Shown: piece by piece, positions 35,458 to 46,572 of the stretch
How positions within the stretch are numbered: position 1 is the first letter of the stretch
Layout: each line of letters opens with the position of its first letter
From: Alphaproteobacteria bacterium
GTDB lineage: Bacteria; Pseudomonadota; Alphaproteobacteria; Micropepsales; Micropepsaceae
DNA length: 64,000 nucleotides
Direction of reading: 5' to 3'
Assembly (NCBI GenBank): GCA_028865545.1
Contig: JAGWJY010000005.1
Location: forward strand, 43,787 to 107,786
The notes under the pieces: generated by a model
Seen by the model: only the letters and a program-made list of their open reading frames with translations
What the model was told of the DNA's origin: nothing
Database searches by the model: none
Program-made: the position numbers and the translations under genes

Positions 35458-36055
35458 GCCCTCCGCGCACCTGCAGCGGCGCGTTGAGTTCGGCGATCGC
35501 CGGCGTTCCGTCCCTATCCAGCGACAGCACCAGAGCCGCGGTCAGATCCAGTTCAGACGGCATCGGCGCCGACATATCCCAGTTTGTCGCCAGCACATAG
35601 GCGGCACGCAGCACACCCATATGCGTCACGGCGACGATATCCGTTTCCTGCCCCGCGATATCTTCGAGAAAGCTGCGAAGCCGCGCATGCAATTCGCCCG
35701 TCGATTCGCCGCCGGGCGGACGGAACGCCAAGCCGTGGCGGGCGCCTGCACGCTCGAAAGCGTCCTCGCCGTCGCGCGCCAGCATCTCGGCACGGGTCAA
35801 TCCTTCCCAGCTGCCCCAGTTCTGCTCGGCGAGGCGCTCGTCGATCGTCGGGTTTTCGAGACCCAGCAGCGCCGCCGTCTGCCGCGCTCGCAAGCGCGGA
35901 CTGCAAAACGGACGGGCGGAATCGAACCCCGCCGGCGGCAGAAGGCCCGCCATCTTCGACCGCCCTTCATCGCTGAGCGACGTATCGATGGTCCCCTGGA
36001 CGCGCTTTTCGGCGTTCCAGGCAGTGGGTCCGTGACGAACGAGGGCAATGCGCAT
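35429..36055 (-). CDS. Histidine phosphatase (phosphoglycerate mutase-like) family protein
   Basis: A 208-residue enzyme from ATG 36055 (MRIALVRHGPTAWNAEKRVQG). The catalytic RHG is at residues 7-9. SPRLRARQTAALLG holds the second arginine, ERLAEQNWGSWEGLTRAE the acid/base Glu region, and VAVTHMGVLRAAYVLA the second histidine. Substrate not predictable. It overlaps the CHAD gene end by 29 bases on the other strand and lies 39 bases downstream of xthA. Confidence 0.9.
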   Translation of the reverse strand: MRIALVRHGPTAWNAEKRVQGTIDTSLSDEGRSKMAGLLPPAGFDSARPFCSPRLRARQTAALLGLENPTIDERLAEQNWGSWEGLTRAEMLARDGEDAFERAGARHGLAFRPPGGESTGELHARLRSFLEDIAGQETDIVAVTHMGVLRAAYVLATNWDMSAPMPSELDLTAALVLSLDRDGTPAIAELNAPLQVRGGLTPRTGSGA

Positions 36056-36093
36056 GACGAAATTCTTCACAACCATTCAGTCGGCGACGCGGG

Positions 36094-36888
36094 TCAAATC
36101 TCCAGCTCGGCAATCACCGGCACGTGATCCGACGCCTTCGCCCAGCCGCGCATCTTCCTGAGGATGGTCTGCGAACGCAGCCCGCCCTTGAGGGCCGGGC
36201 TGACCCAGATGTGGTCGAGGCGACGGCCGCGATCGGACGCTTCCCAATCGGCGGCGCGATAGCTCCACCAGGAATAGATCTTGTCCGTGTGCGGAATGAA
36301 TTCGCGCGTCACATCGGTCCAGTCGAAGGCCGCCTTGGCTTCGCCGAGCAGGTCCGTCTCGACCGGCGTATGGCTGACGACGTCGAGCAGCTGCTTGTGG
36401 CTCCACACGTCGTGTTCCAGCGGCGCGACGTTGAGATCGCCGACGAGCACCACAGGCGTGTTGCGCTTGGCTTTCTTCTTGGCAAAAAAGTTCACCATGC
36501 CGCGCAGAAAATCGAGCTTGTGGGCGAATTTGGGATTGACCGCGGGATCGGGAATGTCCGCGCCGGCCGGCACATAGAAATCGTGCAGTTCGAGACCGTT
36601 CTCGAAGGTGGCGCAGACATGGCGCGCATGACCTTCGCGGCAGAAATCCTCCACCGCCGTCTTCTTGAACGGCAAACGCGAGAGGATCGCCACGCCGTGA
36701 TAGCCCTTCTGGCCGTTGATCGCCTGGTGCACATAGCCCAGCTTCTCGAACGCCTTGCCGGGAAACAACTCGTTGGCGACCTTGGTCTCCTGCAGGCAGA
36801 GCACGTCGGGCGCCTGTTCGCGCAGCAGCCGCGCCGCCAGGTCAATCCTCAAGCGTACCGAATTGATGTTCCAGGTGACGATTTTCAT
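36094..36888 (-). CDS. xthA: Exodeoxyribonuclease III
   Basis: A 264-residue AP endonuclease and 3'-5' exonuclease for base-excision repair. Signatures: [25 protein letters not shown] (Mg ligand Glu), [25 protein letters not shown] (Asp/Asn), and [11 protein letters not shown] with [10 protein letters not shown] (catalytic Asp-His). ATG 36888 overlaps the tsaD stop as ATGA; the ORF-track start 38 codons upstream is rejected. Confidence 0.95.
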   Translation of the reverse strand: MKIVTWNINSVRLRIDLAARLLREQAPDVLCLQETKVANELFPGKAFEKLGYVHQAINGQKGYHGVAILSRLPFKKTAVEDFCREGHARHVCATFENGLELHDFYVPAGADIPDPAVNPKFAHKLDFLRGMVNFFAKKKAKRNTPVVLVGDLNVAPLEHDVWSHKQLLDVVSHTPVETDLLGEAKAAFDWTDVTREFIPHTDKIYSWWSYRAADWEASDRGRRLDHIWVSPALKGGLRSQTILRKMRGWAKASDHVPVIAELEI

Positions 36889-37922
36889 GCGGCCTCGCAA
36901 AGCGGCCAACGGGCGCGCGCCGTGACGTTCAACGGATCGAACAGATCGAGCTGGGCGCGTTCGATCCCCGCCCAGGCGACCATCGCCGCGTTGTCGGTAC
37001 AAAGTTTCGGCGGCGGAACCTTCATCTCGAATCCTTCTGCGGTGGCCAGCGTGGCGAGCGCGTTGCGGATGGCGGAATTGGCGGCGACCCCTCCGGCGAT
37101 GACAAAGGCGGGCGTCGGCGTCTGCGGAAAATCGCGATGGAACAACGCCATCGCGGCGCGCGTACGGTCGCGCAGGATGTCAATCACCGCAGCCTGGAAC
37201 GATGCGGCGAGATCGGCGGGATCGACCTGCTGCTCCAGGGTCAACTGGCGGACAGCGGTCTTCAGGCCGGAAAAAGAGAAATCTGCGCCTTCGCGCCCGC
37301 GCATCGGCCTGGGCAGGTCGTAACGCCGCGCATTGCCGCTACGCGCCAGTTCTTCGATACGGGGCCCGCCCGGGTAGGGAAGCCCAAGAAGCTTCGCCGT
37401 CTTGTCGAAGGCCTCGCCGGCGGCGTCGTCGATGGTGGTGCCATAGAGCCTGAAACGGCCGACGCCTTCGGCGCCCAGAAGCTGGCAATGCCCCCCCGAG
37501 ACCAGCAGCAGCAGGAAGGGAAATTCGACGCCCTGGGCAAGCCGTGCACTCAGGCCATGGGCCTCCAGATGGTTGACGGCAATCAGCGGCTTACCGGCCG
37601 CCAGCGCCAGCGCTTTGGCGGTGACCAAGCCGACCATCACCCCGCCGATCAGCCCCGGCCCGGCGGTGGCGGCGACAGCATCCACGCCGGCAAGGCCGAC
37701 GCCGGCATCTGCCAGGGCCTGCTCAACGATCCCGTCCAGCATTTCGATGTGGGCGCGCGCGGCAATTTCGGGTACCACCCCCCCGTAAGGCCTGTGCTCG
37801 TCAAGCTGGCTGAAAATCGTGTTGGACAGGATCTCGCCCGGCCCGGCGCCCTGGCCGCGCACCACCGCTGCCGCGGTCTCGTCGCAGCTTGTTTCGATGC
37901 CCAAAACAGTCCATGCGCGCAA
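36885..37922 (-). CDS. tsaD: tRNA N6-threonylcarbamoyladenosine transferase TsaD
   Basis: A 345-residue ASKHA-fold enzyme that transfers threonylcarbamoyl to A37 of ANN-decoding tRNAs, acting with TsaB (also in this window). Signatures: [28 protein letters not shown] (metal histidines), [69 protein letters not shown]. No ATG lies near the conserved start. The best choice is TTG at 37922 ([13 protein letters not shown]) or TTG at 37928; the ATG at 37979 would overlap the divergent hemC start. Confidence 0.94.
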   Translation of the reverse strand: MRAWTVLGIETSCDETAAAVVRGQGAGPGEILSNTIFSQLDEHRPYGGVVPEIAARAHIEMLDGIVEQALADAGVGLAGVDAVAATAGPGLIGGVMVGLVTAKALALAAGKPLIAVNHLEAHGLSARLAQGVEFPFLLLLVSGGHCQLLGAEGVGRFRLYGTTIDDAAGEAFDKTAKLLGLPYPGGPRIEELARSGNARRYDLPRPMRGREGADFSFSGLKTAVRQLTLEQQVDPADLAASFQAAVIDILRDRTRAAMALFHRDFPQTPTPAFVIAGGVAANSAIRNALATLATAEGFEMKVPPPKLCTDNAAMVAWAGIERAQLDLFDPLNVTARARWPLCEAA

Positions 37923-37964
37923 AGCCAAAGCCCGTGTTAAGTAGGAACAGCCTCTAACCTGAAA

Positions 37965-38897
37965 ATGCTCATGCCGCAAAGCTCCTCCCTTCGTATCGGT
38001 ACCCGCGCCTCCAAACTCGCCCGCGTCCAGGCGGACACCGTCGCGCGCCTCCTGACGGAAGGCGGCACGGCTTGCGAGACCATACTGGTCAAGACCACCG
38101 GCGACCGCATCCTAGACCGGCCGCTGGCCGATGTCGGCGGCAAGGGCCTGTTCACCAAGGAACTGGAGGAGGCGCTGCTCAGAGAGACGGTCGATCTTGC
38201 CGTCCATTCCATGAAGGACGTGCCCACCGCGCTGCCCGACGGACTGGGCATCGCCGCCATGTTGCCGCGCGAGAACCCGGCCGACGTCCTGATCGCCAAG
38301 ACGGCACGGACGCTGTCCGACCTGCCCAAAGGCGCACGCGTCGGCACCAGTTCAGTGCGGCGCAAGGCGCAGCTCCTCCGCGCCAGGCCGGATATCGAAT
38401 GCGTGCTGTTGCGCGGCAATGTCGATACGCGCCTGGCCAAACTCGCCGCCGGCGAGATGGACGCCATCCTGCTGGCGATGTCCGGTTTGAAACGGCTTGG
38501 CCTGGCCGACCGGGTCACCTGTGTTCTTGATACGGATGAATGGCTACCTTCCCTGGCGCAAGGCGCGGTGGGGATCGAAATCCGCATGGCCGATATGCGC
38601 ACGGCGTCGCCGGTTGCGTTGCTCGACCACCCACAAACATCCGTCGCCCTGGCCTGCGAGCGCGCCTTTCAGGGCGCGCTTGATGGATCCTGCCGGACGC
38701 CGATCGCCGGCCTCGCCATAATCGAAGGCTCGCGCCTCTCTTTCCGCGGCGAAGTCGTGGCGCCCGATGGAAGCGCTTTCGCGGAGACCGCCTTCAAGAT
38801 CGAGCTCGGCAGCGAGCCAATGAAAGAGGCCGCCAAGGCCGGGCGCAATGCCGGCGCAGAACTTCGTCCGCGTGCGGCGCATTGGCTCGGTCTGTAG
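37965..38897 (+). CDS. hemC: Porphobilinogen deaminase (hydroxymethylbilane synthase)
   Basis: A 310-residue enzyme joining four porphobilinogens in haem synthesis. Signatures: [90 protein letters not shown], and the dipyrromethane-cofactor Cys in [16 protein letters not shown] 37965 or 37971. It is divergent from tsaD, a common arrangement. hemD, which often follows hemC, is absent; an XRE regulator on the other strand comes next. Confidence 0.96.
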   Translation: MLMPQSSSLRIGTRASKLARVQADTVARLLTEGGTACETILVKTTGDRILDRPLADVGGKGLFTKELEEALLRETVDLAVHSMKDVPTALPDGLGIAAMLPRENPADVLIAKTARTLSDLPKGARVGTSSVRRKAQLLRARPDIECVLLRGNVDTRLAKLAAGEMDAILLAMSGLKRLGLADRVTCVLDTDEWLPSLAQGAVGIEIRMADMRTASPVALLDHPQTSVALACERAFQGALDGSCRTPIAGLAIIEGSRLSFRGEVVAPDGSAFAETAFKIELGSEPMKEAAKAGRNAGAELRPRAAHWLGL

Positions 38898-38910
38898 GAT
38901 TTCCCGGCTG

Positions 38911-39324
38911 CTATTCGTCTTTCGCGGGCGCGTCGTCGGCGAGGCTCTTGACGAGATCGAGAACCCGCTTGCGTACCTTGGGGTCCTTGATCCGCATATA
39001 AGCGAGCGACAGCTGCAGCCCTTCGCCGCTCGACACGAACTCGAGCACGGGCGGTGTTTCGTTTTCGGTGAAGCCGGGCGAGCCGGGAAGCTGATCGGAC
39101 ACGCTCTCGTAGAAATAATAGATTGGCACACCAAGAATACGGGCAATCTCGAACAAGCGGCCGGCGCCGATTCGGTTAACGCCCTTTTCGTATTTCTGCA
39201 CCTGCTGGAACGTCAGGCCGAGCAGCTCGCCCAGACGTTCTTGACTCATGCCGATCATCATACGGCGCAAGCGCAAGCGGTTTCCCACTTGGGCGTCGAT
39301 TGGGTTGGCTTGTTTCTTTGGCAA
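38911..39324 (-). CDS. XRE-family HTH transcriptional regulator
   Basis: A 137-residue protein. The Cro/C1-type HTH spans about residues 13-65: VGNRLRLRRMMIGMSQERLGELLGLTFQQVQKYEKGVNRIGAGRL. The C-terminal half (LSLAYMRIKDPKVRKRVLDLVKSLADD) is a helical oligomerisation region. The type is very common in alphaproteobacteria at this position, after lnt. It lies 83 bases after the lnt stop, so it may have its own promoter. Target unknown. Confidence 0.92.
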   Translation of the reverse strand: MPKKQANPIDAQVGNRLRLRRMMIGMSQERLGELLGLTFQQVQKYEKGVNRIGAGRLFEIARILGVPIYYFYESVSDQLPGSPGFTENETPPVLEFVSSGEGLQLSLAYMRIKDPKVRKRVLDLVKSLADDAPAKDE

Positions 39325-39407
39325 GGGCGACTACGCGATTGGTGTTTAGGACGGAGACCTTATCCGTAGTCGTGCAATAACGAAAAGATTAAAACGCTGC
39401 CACCAAC

Positions 39408-40973
39408 CTAGTTACGTAATTTTCCTCTGGAAAACATCAAAGCCAAGCCCATGCTGGCGCTTACGAATAGCCAGAACCACAAGTCGCCGAAGCGCGAATA
39501 AAGAGTGTGTGCAATCGCTGCGGGAAGACTGCCATCAACAACTCCTTGTCGATCAAGACTGAGCGTTGCCGTGATTCGCCCTAAAGGATCGATGATGGCG
39601 GAGATACCGGTGTTGGCTGCACGCGCTACGGGTATGCCCTCTTCAATTGCTCGCATTCGTGCCACCAGCAGATGCTGCAACGGCCCGGCCCAAGGCCCGA
39701 ACCACGAATCATCCGTTACGTTGACAAACCAGCCCGGTCTCTTTTCGCCTACGACGGCGCCCGGAAAAAGTATCTCGTAGCAAATCAGCGGGCCGACCGG
39801 CGGGACGCCCGGCACATCATACGTATGCGGACCGTCTCCGCGGGCGAAACTGCCGTCGATGCCGGTAAGTTTGGTTAATCCCCATTTGTCGAGAGTTTTC
39901 TCAAAAGGCAAATATTCGCCGAACGGCACCAAGTGGAACTTGTCATAGGTCGCCAATAGTTTCCCGCCGGAACCGAAAATGAAGAAGCTGTTGTAGAAGC
40001 GGTTGGGGCCCACATCGCTGCGCTGCTCGCGTATCGCGCCGGTCATCAACAACCGACGGCCCGACGTCAGCACGGCGATCTGGTCCAGTGCCGGCGGCTC
40101 GCGTTCCAGAAGGAACGGGGGTGCAGCTTCGGGCCAGACGATGATCGTCGGCGGCGATTTGGCCGGCATCTCACTGAGCGACACCAGCCTGTCCCAATTC
40201 CGCAAGATGTAACGCGGCTCGTATTTCTCTGCCTGCGGAACGTCGGGCTGGACCAGTCGCAACCGGACGCCCGGTACGTCCACCGTCGGCGTCACGGCCA
40301 ATCTTGCTTCGCCGCCAATCCAAAGAACCGTGAACAGGCCGGCCATGACCGCCGGCAAAATCCATTTGGGCCTTGCATGGAAAAGCTCTGCCAGCGAGGC
40401 GCCGAATAAAATGGTGAGCAGGGTCAGCGTGTAAGACCCAAACAGGGCGGCGCTCTGCAGAACAGCGAGCGACGCGCCCCAGCCATAGGCTGCGATGTTC
40501 CACGGAAAGCCGGTCAGGATGTGGCCGCGCAGCCATTCCGCGATCGCGTAACAAACCGTGAGGACGAAAATTCGCGACGGCCCCTCGCGCCAGAATGCGG
40601 CGGCGACACCGGCGGCCAAGGCAATGAAAAGCGCCAGTCCACCTGGAAACAGCACCGCGACGAAAGGGATCTGCCACTCATGTGCACCCGGATTGACCAT
40701 GAAGGCATAGCCGATCCAGTGCAGACCAACGAGAAACTGGCCGAACCCGAAAGCGAACCCAGCGCCGGCGGCAGACCGGATGGGGCGCGGGCGCGTTTGC
40801 GCGCCGTCAATCAGCAGCACGAGCGCGGCGAAGCCGGCAAGCAGAAACGGAAACAATCCGAAGGGTGCGAAGCCCAGCGCCGATAAGCCGCCGGCGACCG
40901 AAGCGAACACAAAACGCCGCCACCCTCTCAGGCCGCGCACGAAATTTCCCGCTCGATCGAAGGAAAATATCAT
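39408..40973 (-). CDS. lnt: Apolipoprotein N-acyltransferase
   Basis: A 521-residue inner-membrane enzyme that adds the third acyl chain to lipoproteins. Six to eight hydrophobic segments (about 20-235 and one near the C-terminus) frame a periplasmic nitrilase-like domain. The catalytic triad is visible: Glu in IIVWPEAAPPFLL, Lys in YDKFHLVPFGEYLPF, Cys in PVGPLICYEILFPG. The window encodes several lipoproteins (LptE, DUF3576, adaptor) that need it. Starts three bases after ybeX. Confidence 0.95.
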   Translation of the reverse strand: MIFSFDRAGNFVRGLRGWRRFVFASVAGGLSALGFAPFGLFPFLLAGFAALVLLIDGAQTRPRPIRSAAGAGFAFGFGQFLVGLHWIGYAFMVNPGAHEWQIPFVAVLFPGGLALFIALAAGVAAAFWREGPSRIFVLTVCYAIAEWLRGHILTGFPWNIAAYGWGASLAVLQSAALFGSYTLTLLTILFGASLAELFHARPKWILPAVMAGLFTVLWIGGEARLAVTPTVDVPGVRLRLVQPDVPQAEKYEPRYILRNWDRLVSLSEMPAKSPPTIIVWPEAAPPFLLEREPPALDQIAVLTSGRRLLMTGAIREQRSDVGPNRFYNSFFIFGSGGKLLATYDKFHLVPFGEYLPFEKTLDKWGLTKLTGIDGSFARGDGPHTYDVPGVPPVGPLICYEILFPGAVVGEKRPGWFVNVTDDSWFGPWAGPLQHLLVARMRAIEEGIPVARAANTGISAIIDPLGRITATLSLDRQGVVDGSLPAAIAHTLYSRFGDLWFWLFVSASMGLALMFSRGKLRN

Positions 40974-40976
40974 CGC

Positions 40977-41897
40977 TCAGCCCGCATCCAGCGTGCCGTC
41001 CGCAGCCGGCGCAAACGGACGGATACGCAAGCGCTTGACGCGCCTCGGATCGGCCTCGAGCACTTCAAAATCGTAACCGGCAGGATGGGCGACGATCTCA
41101 CCGCGTTGCGGCACGCGCCCCAACAGCGAGACGACAAGCCCGCCAAGTGTGTCGATGTCGGCCTGCGTTTCATCGAGAGGAAACGCTATACCGGTCTCAT
41201 TCCTGAAATCCTCCAGATCGATACGGGCGTCAGCGACGAAGCCGCCACCGGCCACCGGGCGGGCGTGCGGCGATTCCTCGTCATGTTCGTCGGCAATGTC
41301 GCCGACGATCTCTTCGATGATGTCTTCGATGGAAACCAAGCCGTCGGTACCGCCGTACTCGTCGATCACCAATGCCAAATGTGTATGCGTCGTCTGCATC
41401 TTCAGCAGCAGATCCAGCACGGGCATCGAAGGCGGTGCGAACAGGATATCGTGCTTGATGCTGGCGATCGGCGCCTCGCGCAACTGGAAGCGCCCATCCC
41501 CTTCGGATTCCAACAATTCCAGGACGCTCTTGAGATGCACCAATCCGGTGGGATCGTCGAGCGTCTCACGGTAGACGGGCAGGCGCGAGTGCTGCGCCTC
41601 GCGAAAGAGCACGACAAGGTCGGCGAGCGAGGTTTTTTCCTCCGCCGCGACGATGTCGGCGCGCGGCACCATGACGTCTTTCACGCGCAGCTCGCCGAAT
41701 TTCAGAATATTGGCGAGCATCGTCCGCTCTTGAGCGGACAGCGCCGGACTTTGCCGATCGCTTTCCTCGATAACCTCCTCGAGGCTTTCGCGAAATGCGG
41801 CAGCAGCCTGATCGCCGCGCAACAACAGCGCCAGACGTTTCAGCAAGGAGGGCGCCTTCTCTTCTGCGACAAGAATGACAGGTTTGGTATCGCTCAT
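40977..41897 (-). CDS. ybeX: CorC/YbeX-type CBS-domain protein
   Basis: A 306-residue cytosolic protein: a conserved N-terminal linker (ERTMLANILKFGELRVKDVMVPRADIVA), two CBS motifs that bind adenine nucleotides (residues about 75-195, with LALVIDEYGGTDGLVSIEDIIEEIVGDIADEHD), and a CorC_HlyC transporter-associated domain at the end (TLGGLVVSLLGRVPQRGEIV). In E. coli, YbeX affects ribosome metabolism and Mg/Co efflux. Here it lacks membrane helices, as YbeX does. It keeps the classic ybeZ-ybeY-ybeX-lnt order. Confidence 0.93.
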   Translation of the reverse strand: MSDTKPVILVAEEKAPSLLKRLALLLRGDQAAAAFRESLEEVIEESDRQSPALSAQERTMLANILKFGELRVKDVMVPRADIVAAEEKTSLADLVVLFREAQHSRLPVYRETLDDPTGLVHLKSVLELLESEGDGRFQLREAPIASIKHDILFAPPSMPVLDLLLKMQTTHTHLALVIDEYGGTDGLVSIEDIIEEIVGDIADEHDEESPHARPVAGGGFVADARIDLEDFRNETGIAFPLDETQADIDTLGGLVVSLLGRVPQRGEIVAHPAGYDFEVLEADPRRVKRLRIRPFAPAADGTLDAG

Positions 41898-41902
41898 AAC
41901 CT

Positions 41903-42357
41903 TCAGGCGACCTTTCGTCCGTAAGGATCTGCGATGCCGAGAACTTTGAGAATTTTCGTTTCCAGCGATTCCATGGCTTTTGCCTGGCGTGCCGTCTGGT
42001 GATCAAAACCGAGAAGATGCAAGACGCCATGCACCACCAGATGCGTGGCGTGGTCGGCGAGATTCTTGCCGGCAGCCTTGGCCTCCGTCGCCGTGACGCC
42101 ATAGGCGACGGCAACGTCGCCCAGATAACCCGCGGCAATCGCCACCGACGGAAAGGACAAAACATTCGTCGGTTTGTCTTTGCCGCGGAAGGACAAATTC
42201 AGCGCGTGCAGATGCTTGTCCCCGGTCAGCAGGATCACCAGGGAGGCGTCCGGATCAGCGCCGCCGCGCACAAGTGCCAAGCCGGCCGCGCGCTTCAGGC
42301 GGGCGCCGAGACCCCGCGTCTTCCGCCATTTCGCATCTTGAATTAAGAGCGTGATGC

Positions 42358-42361
<4 letters not shown>
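41903..42361 (-). CDS. ybeY: Endoribonuclease YbeY
   Basis: A 152-residue single-strand RNase for 16S rRNA 3'-end maturation and ribosome quality control. The zinc motif is HLVVHGVLHLLGFDH (HxxxHxxxxxH), and the family stretch is GKDKPTNVLSFPSVA and YLGDVAVAYG. ATGA overlap with ybeZ upstream; five bases to ybeX. Confidence 0.96.
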
Positions 42362-43382
<1,021 letters not shown>

Positions 43383-43386
<4 letters not shown>

Positions 43387-44738
43387 TGCACGAGCACCTT
43401 CTCGACGGGCAGCGTCAGAGCGCCTTTGAGACTGTTGGCAAGAGCCGCCTCGATGCGCACATCGACGATCCGTCCGATCAAAGACGCCGCGCCGTCGACG
43501 TGAACCGGCTGAAGGTATGGCGTCCGCCCCACGGCCTGTCCTTCCCTTCGCCCTGGTTTCTCAAACAGGACGGGCAGAATACGCCCGGCACAAGCTGCAT
43601 TAAAGGCATCCTGCTGGGCGCTTAAGAGCGCCTGCAAGGCCTGAAGGCGCGCATCCTTCACGTCTTCCGGAATCTGCTTGCTCGCGGCCGCGGCCGGCGT
43701 TCCCGGACGCGCACTGTATTTGAACGAGAATGCCTGGGCATAGCCGACATCGCGCACCAGCGACATGGTCGCCTCAAAATCCTTGTCCGTCTCGCCGGGA
43801 AATCCGACGATGAAATCGGAAGACAGCGCGATGTCGGGACGCGCGCTGCGGAAGCGCTCGACCAGACGGAGATAGTCACCGGCGGCGTGCTGACGGTTCA
43901 TCGCCTGCAAAATGCTGTCCGAGCCGGACTGCACCGGCAGATGCAGATAGGGCATCAGCAGGCCGATATCGCGATGCGCGGCGATCAAATCGTCGCTCAT
44001 GTCGCGCGGATGGCTCGTCATGTACCGCAACCGTTGCAGCCCTGCGATCTGCGCCAGCGCGCCGATGAGGCGGGCAAGCGACCAGACCTCGCCGTCCGGC
44101 CCCGGGCCGCGATAGGCATTGACGTTCTGTCCCAGCAAGGTGATTTCACGCGCGCCTTTGGCCACAAGGTCTTCGGCCTCCGCCACGACATGCGCGACCG
44201 GGCGCGAAAATTCGCTGCCTCGCGTATAGGGCACGACGCAGAAGCTGCAGAACTTGTCGCAACCTTCCTGCACCGTGAGAAAAGCGGCCGGCCCGACGCC
44301 GGCGCTGTTTTCCGGCAGGGCGTCGAACTTGGCTTCGGCGGGAAAATCGGTTTCCAAGGCATGCCCGGCGCCGCGCGCAAGCCTGGCGATCATCTCGGGC
44401 AGACGGTGATAGGATTGCGGACCGACCACCAAATCGACGGCGCTCTGGCGTGCGAGAATCTCGGCGCCTTCGGCCTGCGCCACGCAACCGGCGACCGCGA
44501 TCATCATGCTTCCGCCGCCGCGCTGTCTGGCATCCTTCACTTTTTTGAGACGGCCGAGTTCGGAATAGATTTTCTCGGCAGCTTTTTCGCGGATGTGGCA
44601 GGTGTTGAGGATCACCATATCGGCATCCTCCGGCACATCCGTCGGGCCATAGCCGAGCGGCGCCAAAAGATCCGCCATACGGGCGGAATCGTAGACGTTC
44701 ATCTGGCAGCCATAGGTTTTGATGAACAGCTTTTTCAT
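43383..44738 (-). CDS. miaB: tRNA-2-methylthio-N6-dimethylallyladenosine synthase
   Basis: A 451-residue radical-SAM methylthiotransferase acting at A37. Domains: an N-terminal UPF0004 domain with three Cys ([30 protein letters not shown]), the radical SAM CxxxCxxC in [16 protein letters not shown], and a C-terminal TRAM domain. Two tRNA position-37 modifiers (miaB, tsaB) share this gene run. Overlaps ybeZ by ATGA. Confidence 0.97.
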
Positions 44739-44798
44739 GACGGGCGGTTATCGGCGATAGGTCGCCAGAACACAAGAAATCCCGGCGGCGGGCCTCGA

Positions 44799-45647
44799 TC
44801 AGGCCGCGGATTCCACAGAAACATTGTCGGATGTGGGCCCGTTCGCGACTTGCCGTCCACCCGCCAGGGCCCGCCTCAGCCCGCTGCGGATCGTTGTCTC
44901 GGCCAGGGCCGAAATCTTCTTGCGCCCTCCGACACCGTCGACGGTGATCGGTGCATGATACTCGACGACGACATCCAAGGGGCCAGCCGCCAGCATTTCC
45001 CACAGGTGCGGCAGCAGTTCCATGTCGCCGTACCAGGCGTAGAGCGGACGATCCTCCCGTCCCATCGGCATGCCATGGATGCCGACATAGGAGATCGAAA
45101 CCGGCTGCACCGGCACATATTGCGGACGGCCGGCGGCGTCGGTCCCTACCTCGGCCTCCGTTGCACCCATCAATGCGCTCTTGAACGCGACAACGCGATT
45201 GCCGTCGGTCGACGTGCCTTCGGGGAACAACACCAGCGCGTCGCCATCATGCAGGCGATCACGGATGATGTCGCGCGCCTCACCCGTTCGGGCGCGCTTT
45301 TCACGATCGACATAAACCGTCTCCTGCAGACGAGTCAGCGTTCCGAACAGCGGCCATGTCGAGACGTCCCGACGCCCGATGAAAGATACACGCGCTGTTG
45401 CCGACAGGATCAGGATATCGAGATAGGACGTATGGTTGGCCACCATCAGGACGCCACGGTCCTGGATCGGTTTACCGATGACCGTGACGCGGATGTCGAA
45501 CAACCGGCAAAGCAGTTTGTGGAAGCGGTTGGGAAAGGTTCTGCGCTGCTGCAGTTTGAAACGCACCGCCAAAAACTGCCAGGGCATGCTGGCGAGCGTC
45601 AGAATCAAAAAAATTACGAGAACGACGATCGCGCGCAGCTGAGGCAT
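44799..45647 (-). CDS. plsC: 1-acyl-sn-glycerol-3-phosphate acyltransferase (PlsC family)
   Basis: A 282-residue membrane-bound enzyme. An N-terminal helix (LRAIVVLVIFLILTLASMPWQFLAV) precedes the acyltransferase motifs: VANHTSYLDILIL (HX4D), DREKRARTGEARD, LFPEGTSTDGNRVVAFKSALMG (FPEGT), and VPVQPVSISY. It converts lysophosphatidic acid to phosphatidic acid. Nine bases after the Fur/Mur gene. Confidence 0.9.
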   Translation of the reverse strand: MPQLRAIVVLVIFLILTLASMPWQFLAVRFKLQQRRTFPNRFHKLLCRLFDIRVTVIGKPIQDRGVLMVANHTSYLDILILSATARVSFIGRRDVSTWPLFGTLTRLQETVYVDREKRARTGEARDIIRDRLHDGDALVLFPEGTSTDGNRVVAFKSALMGATEAEVGTDAAGRPQYVPVQPVSISYVGIHGMPMGREDRPLYAWYGDMELLPHLWEMLAAGPLDVVVEYHAPITVDGVGGRKKISALAETTIRSGLRRALAGGRQVANGPTSDNVSVESAA

Positions 45648-45656
45648 AATGGCTTG

Positions 45657-46067
45657 TCAGCGTGGCTTTCTCGGCACGCCGTAGAGTTCGAGGCGGTGGT
45701 CGATGAGTTCGAAGCCGAGCTCTTCCGCCACGCGACGCTGCAAGCGTTCGATTTCTTCGTTGCGGAACTCAATGACGCTGCCCGAATGCACATCGATCAG
45801 ATGGTCGTGATGCGATTCCGGAATTTCCTCATACCGGGAGCGTCCGTCACGGAAATCATGCCGCTCCAGGATACCAGCGTCTTCGAACAGCTTCACCGTG
45901 CGATAGACGGTGGCGATGGAGATGTGCGGATCCAGCGCCGAGGCGCGGCGGTAGAGTTCTTCCGCATCGGGATGATCAGCGGCATCCGACAGCACGCGCG
46001 CAATGATCCGGCGCTGCTCGGTCATCCGCAGTCCCTTGTCGACGCAAAGTTTCTCGATCCTGGTCAC
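45657..46067 (-). CDS. Fur/Mur-family metalloregulator without the C-terminal cysteines
   Basis: A 136-residue repressor. The winged helix is LRMTEQRRIIARVLSDAADHPDAEELYRRA...ISIATVYRTVKLFEDAGI; the dimerisation/metal part is ESHHDHLIDVHSGSVIEFRNEEIERLQRRVAEELGF. The regulatory His site HHDHLID is kept. The CxxC after HHDHL in typical Fur (HHDHLICLDCG) is DVHSG, and no cysteine follows, so there is no structural Zn-Cys4 site. This matches alphaproteobacterial Fur/Mur proteins, which mostly sense manganese. The genes it controls cannot be read here. Confidence 0.92.
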   Translation of the reverse strand: MTRIEKLCVDKGLRMTEQRRIIARVLSDAADHPDAEELYRRASALDPHISIATVYRTVKLFEDAGILERHDFRDGRSRYEEIPESHHDHLIDVHSGSVIEFRNEEIERLQRRVAEELGFELIDHRLELYGVPRKPR

Positions 46068-46116
46068 GTTTTTCCCCTTGCTCCATTGAGGGCGATTCTA
46101 GTCGAGTTCACGGAGC

Positions 46117-46572
46117 TTACAGCCAAATCAGGGGAAGTTTCACACTCAAAATCACCGCATCCCCCCCATCGCCGACCTTGTCGCCATAGTAGCCCCGGCG
46201 GCGGGCCACTTCGGCAAATCCAAGCCGAATATACAGCGCTTTTGCGGCTTCATTGGCTTGGGCGACCTCCAAAAACATTGTCTCCGCACCCATCTGCCGC
46301 GCCTTCTCCGCCGCCGCGCGGAGCAAAATTGTACCGATGCCGCGTCGTCGCGCCGCAGGCACCACTGCGAGCGTCAGGACTTCGGCCTCGTCTCCGGCGA
46401 CGCGCGCAAGAATGAACCCGCCGACATCACCGTCGACAAGATACGCGTAAGTGCCTGGCTGCGCCATCAGCCGCGCTATCCAGTCGGCACTCCACAAATC
46501 GGTGAAGGACGTTGCATGCAACCGGGCTAGGATATCCACGTCACACGGATGGGTAAGCAGGACCGGCGTCAT
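46117..46572 (-). CDS. rimI: Ribosomal-protein-alanine N-acetyltransferase RimI
   Basis: A 151-residue GNAT that acetylates the N-terminus of ribosomal protein S18. The acetyl-CoA motif is LTLAVVPAARRRGIGTILLRAAAEKA, followed by FLEVAQANEAAKALYIRLGFAEVARRRGYY, the RimI pattern ending in a Tyr pair. It overlaps tsaB by ATGA; tsaB-rimI is a very stable gene pair. Confidence 0.93.
   Translation of the reverse strand: MTPVLLTHPCDVDILARLHATSFTDLWSADWIARLMAQPGTYAYLVDGDVGGFILARVAGDEAEVLTLAVVPAARRRGIGTILLRAAAEKARQMGAETMFLEVAQANEAAKALYIRLGFAEVARRRGYYGDKVGDGGDAVILSVKLPLIWL

Noticed and set aside
36124-37323. A 399-residue plus-strand ORF
   Set aside because: Spans antisense to xthA and tsaD, which carry complete signatures.
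43887-46415. An 842-residue plus-strand ORF
   Set aside because: It runs antisense to miaB, plsC and fur/mur, all well supported. The translation is rich in His, Arg, Gln and Asp with no domain, typical of an open frame opposite GC-rich genes.
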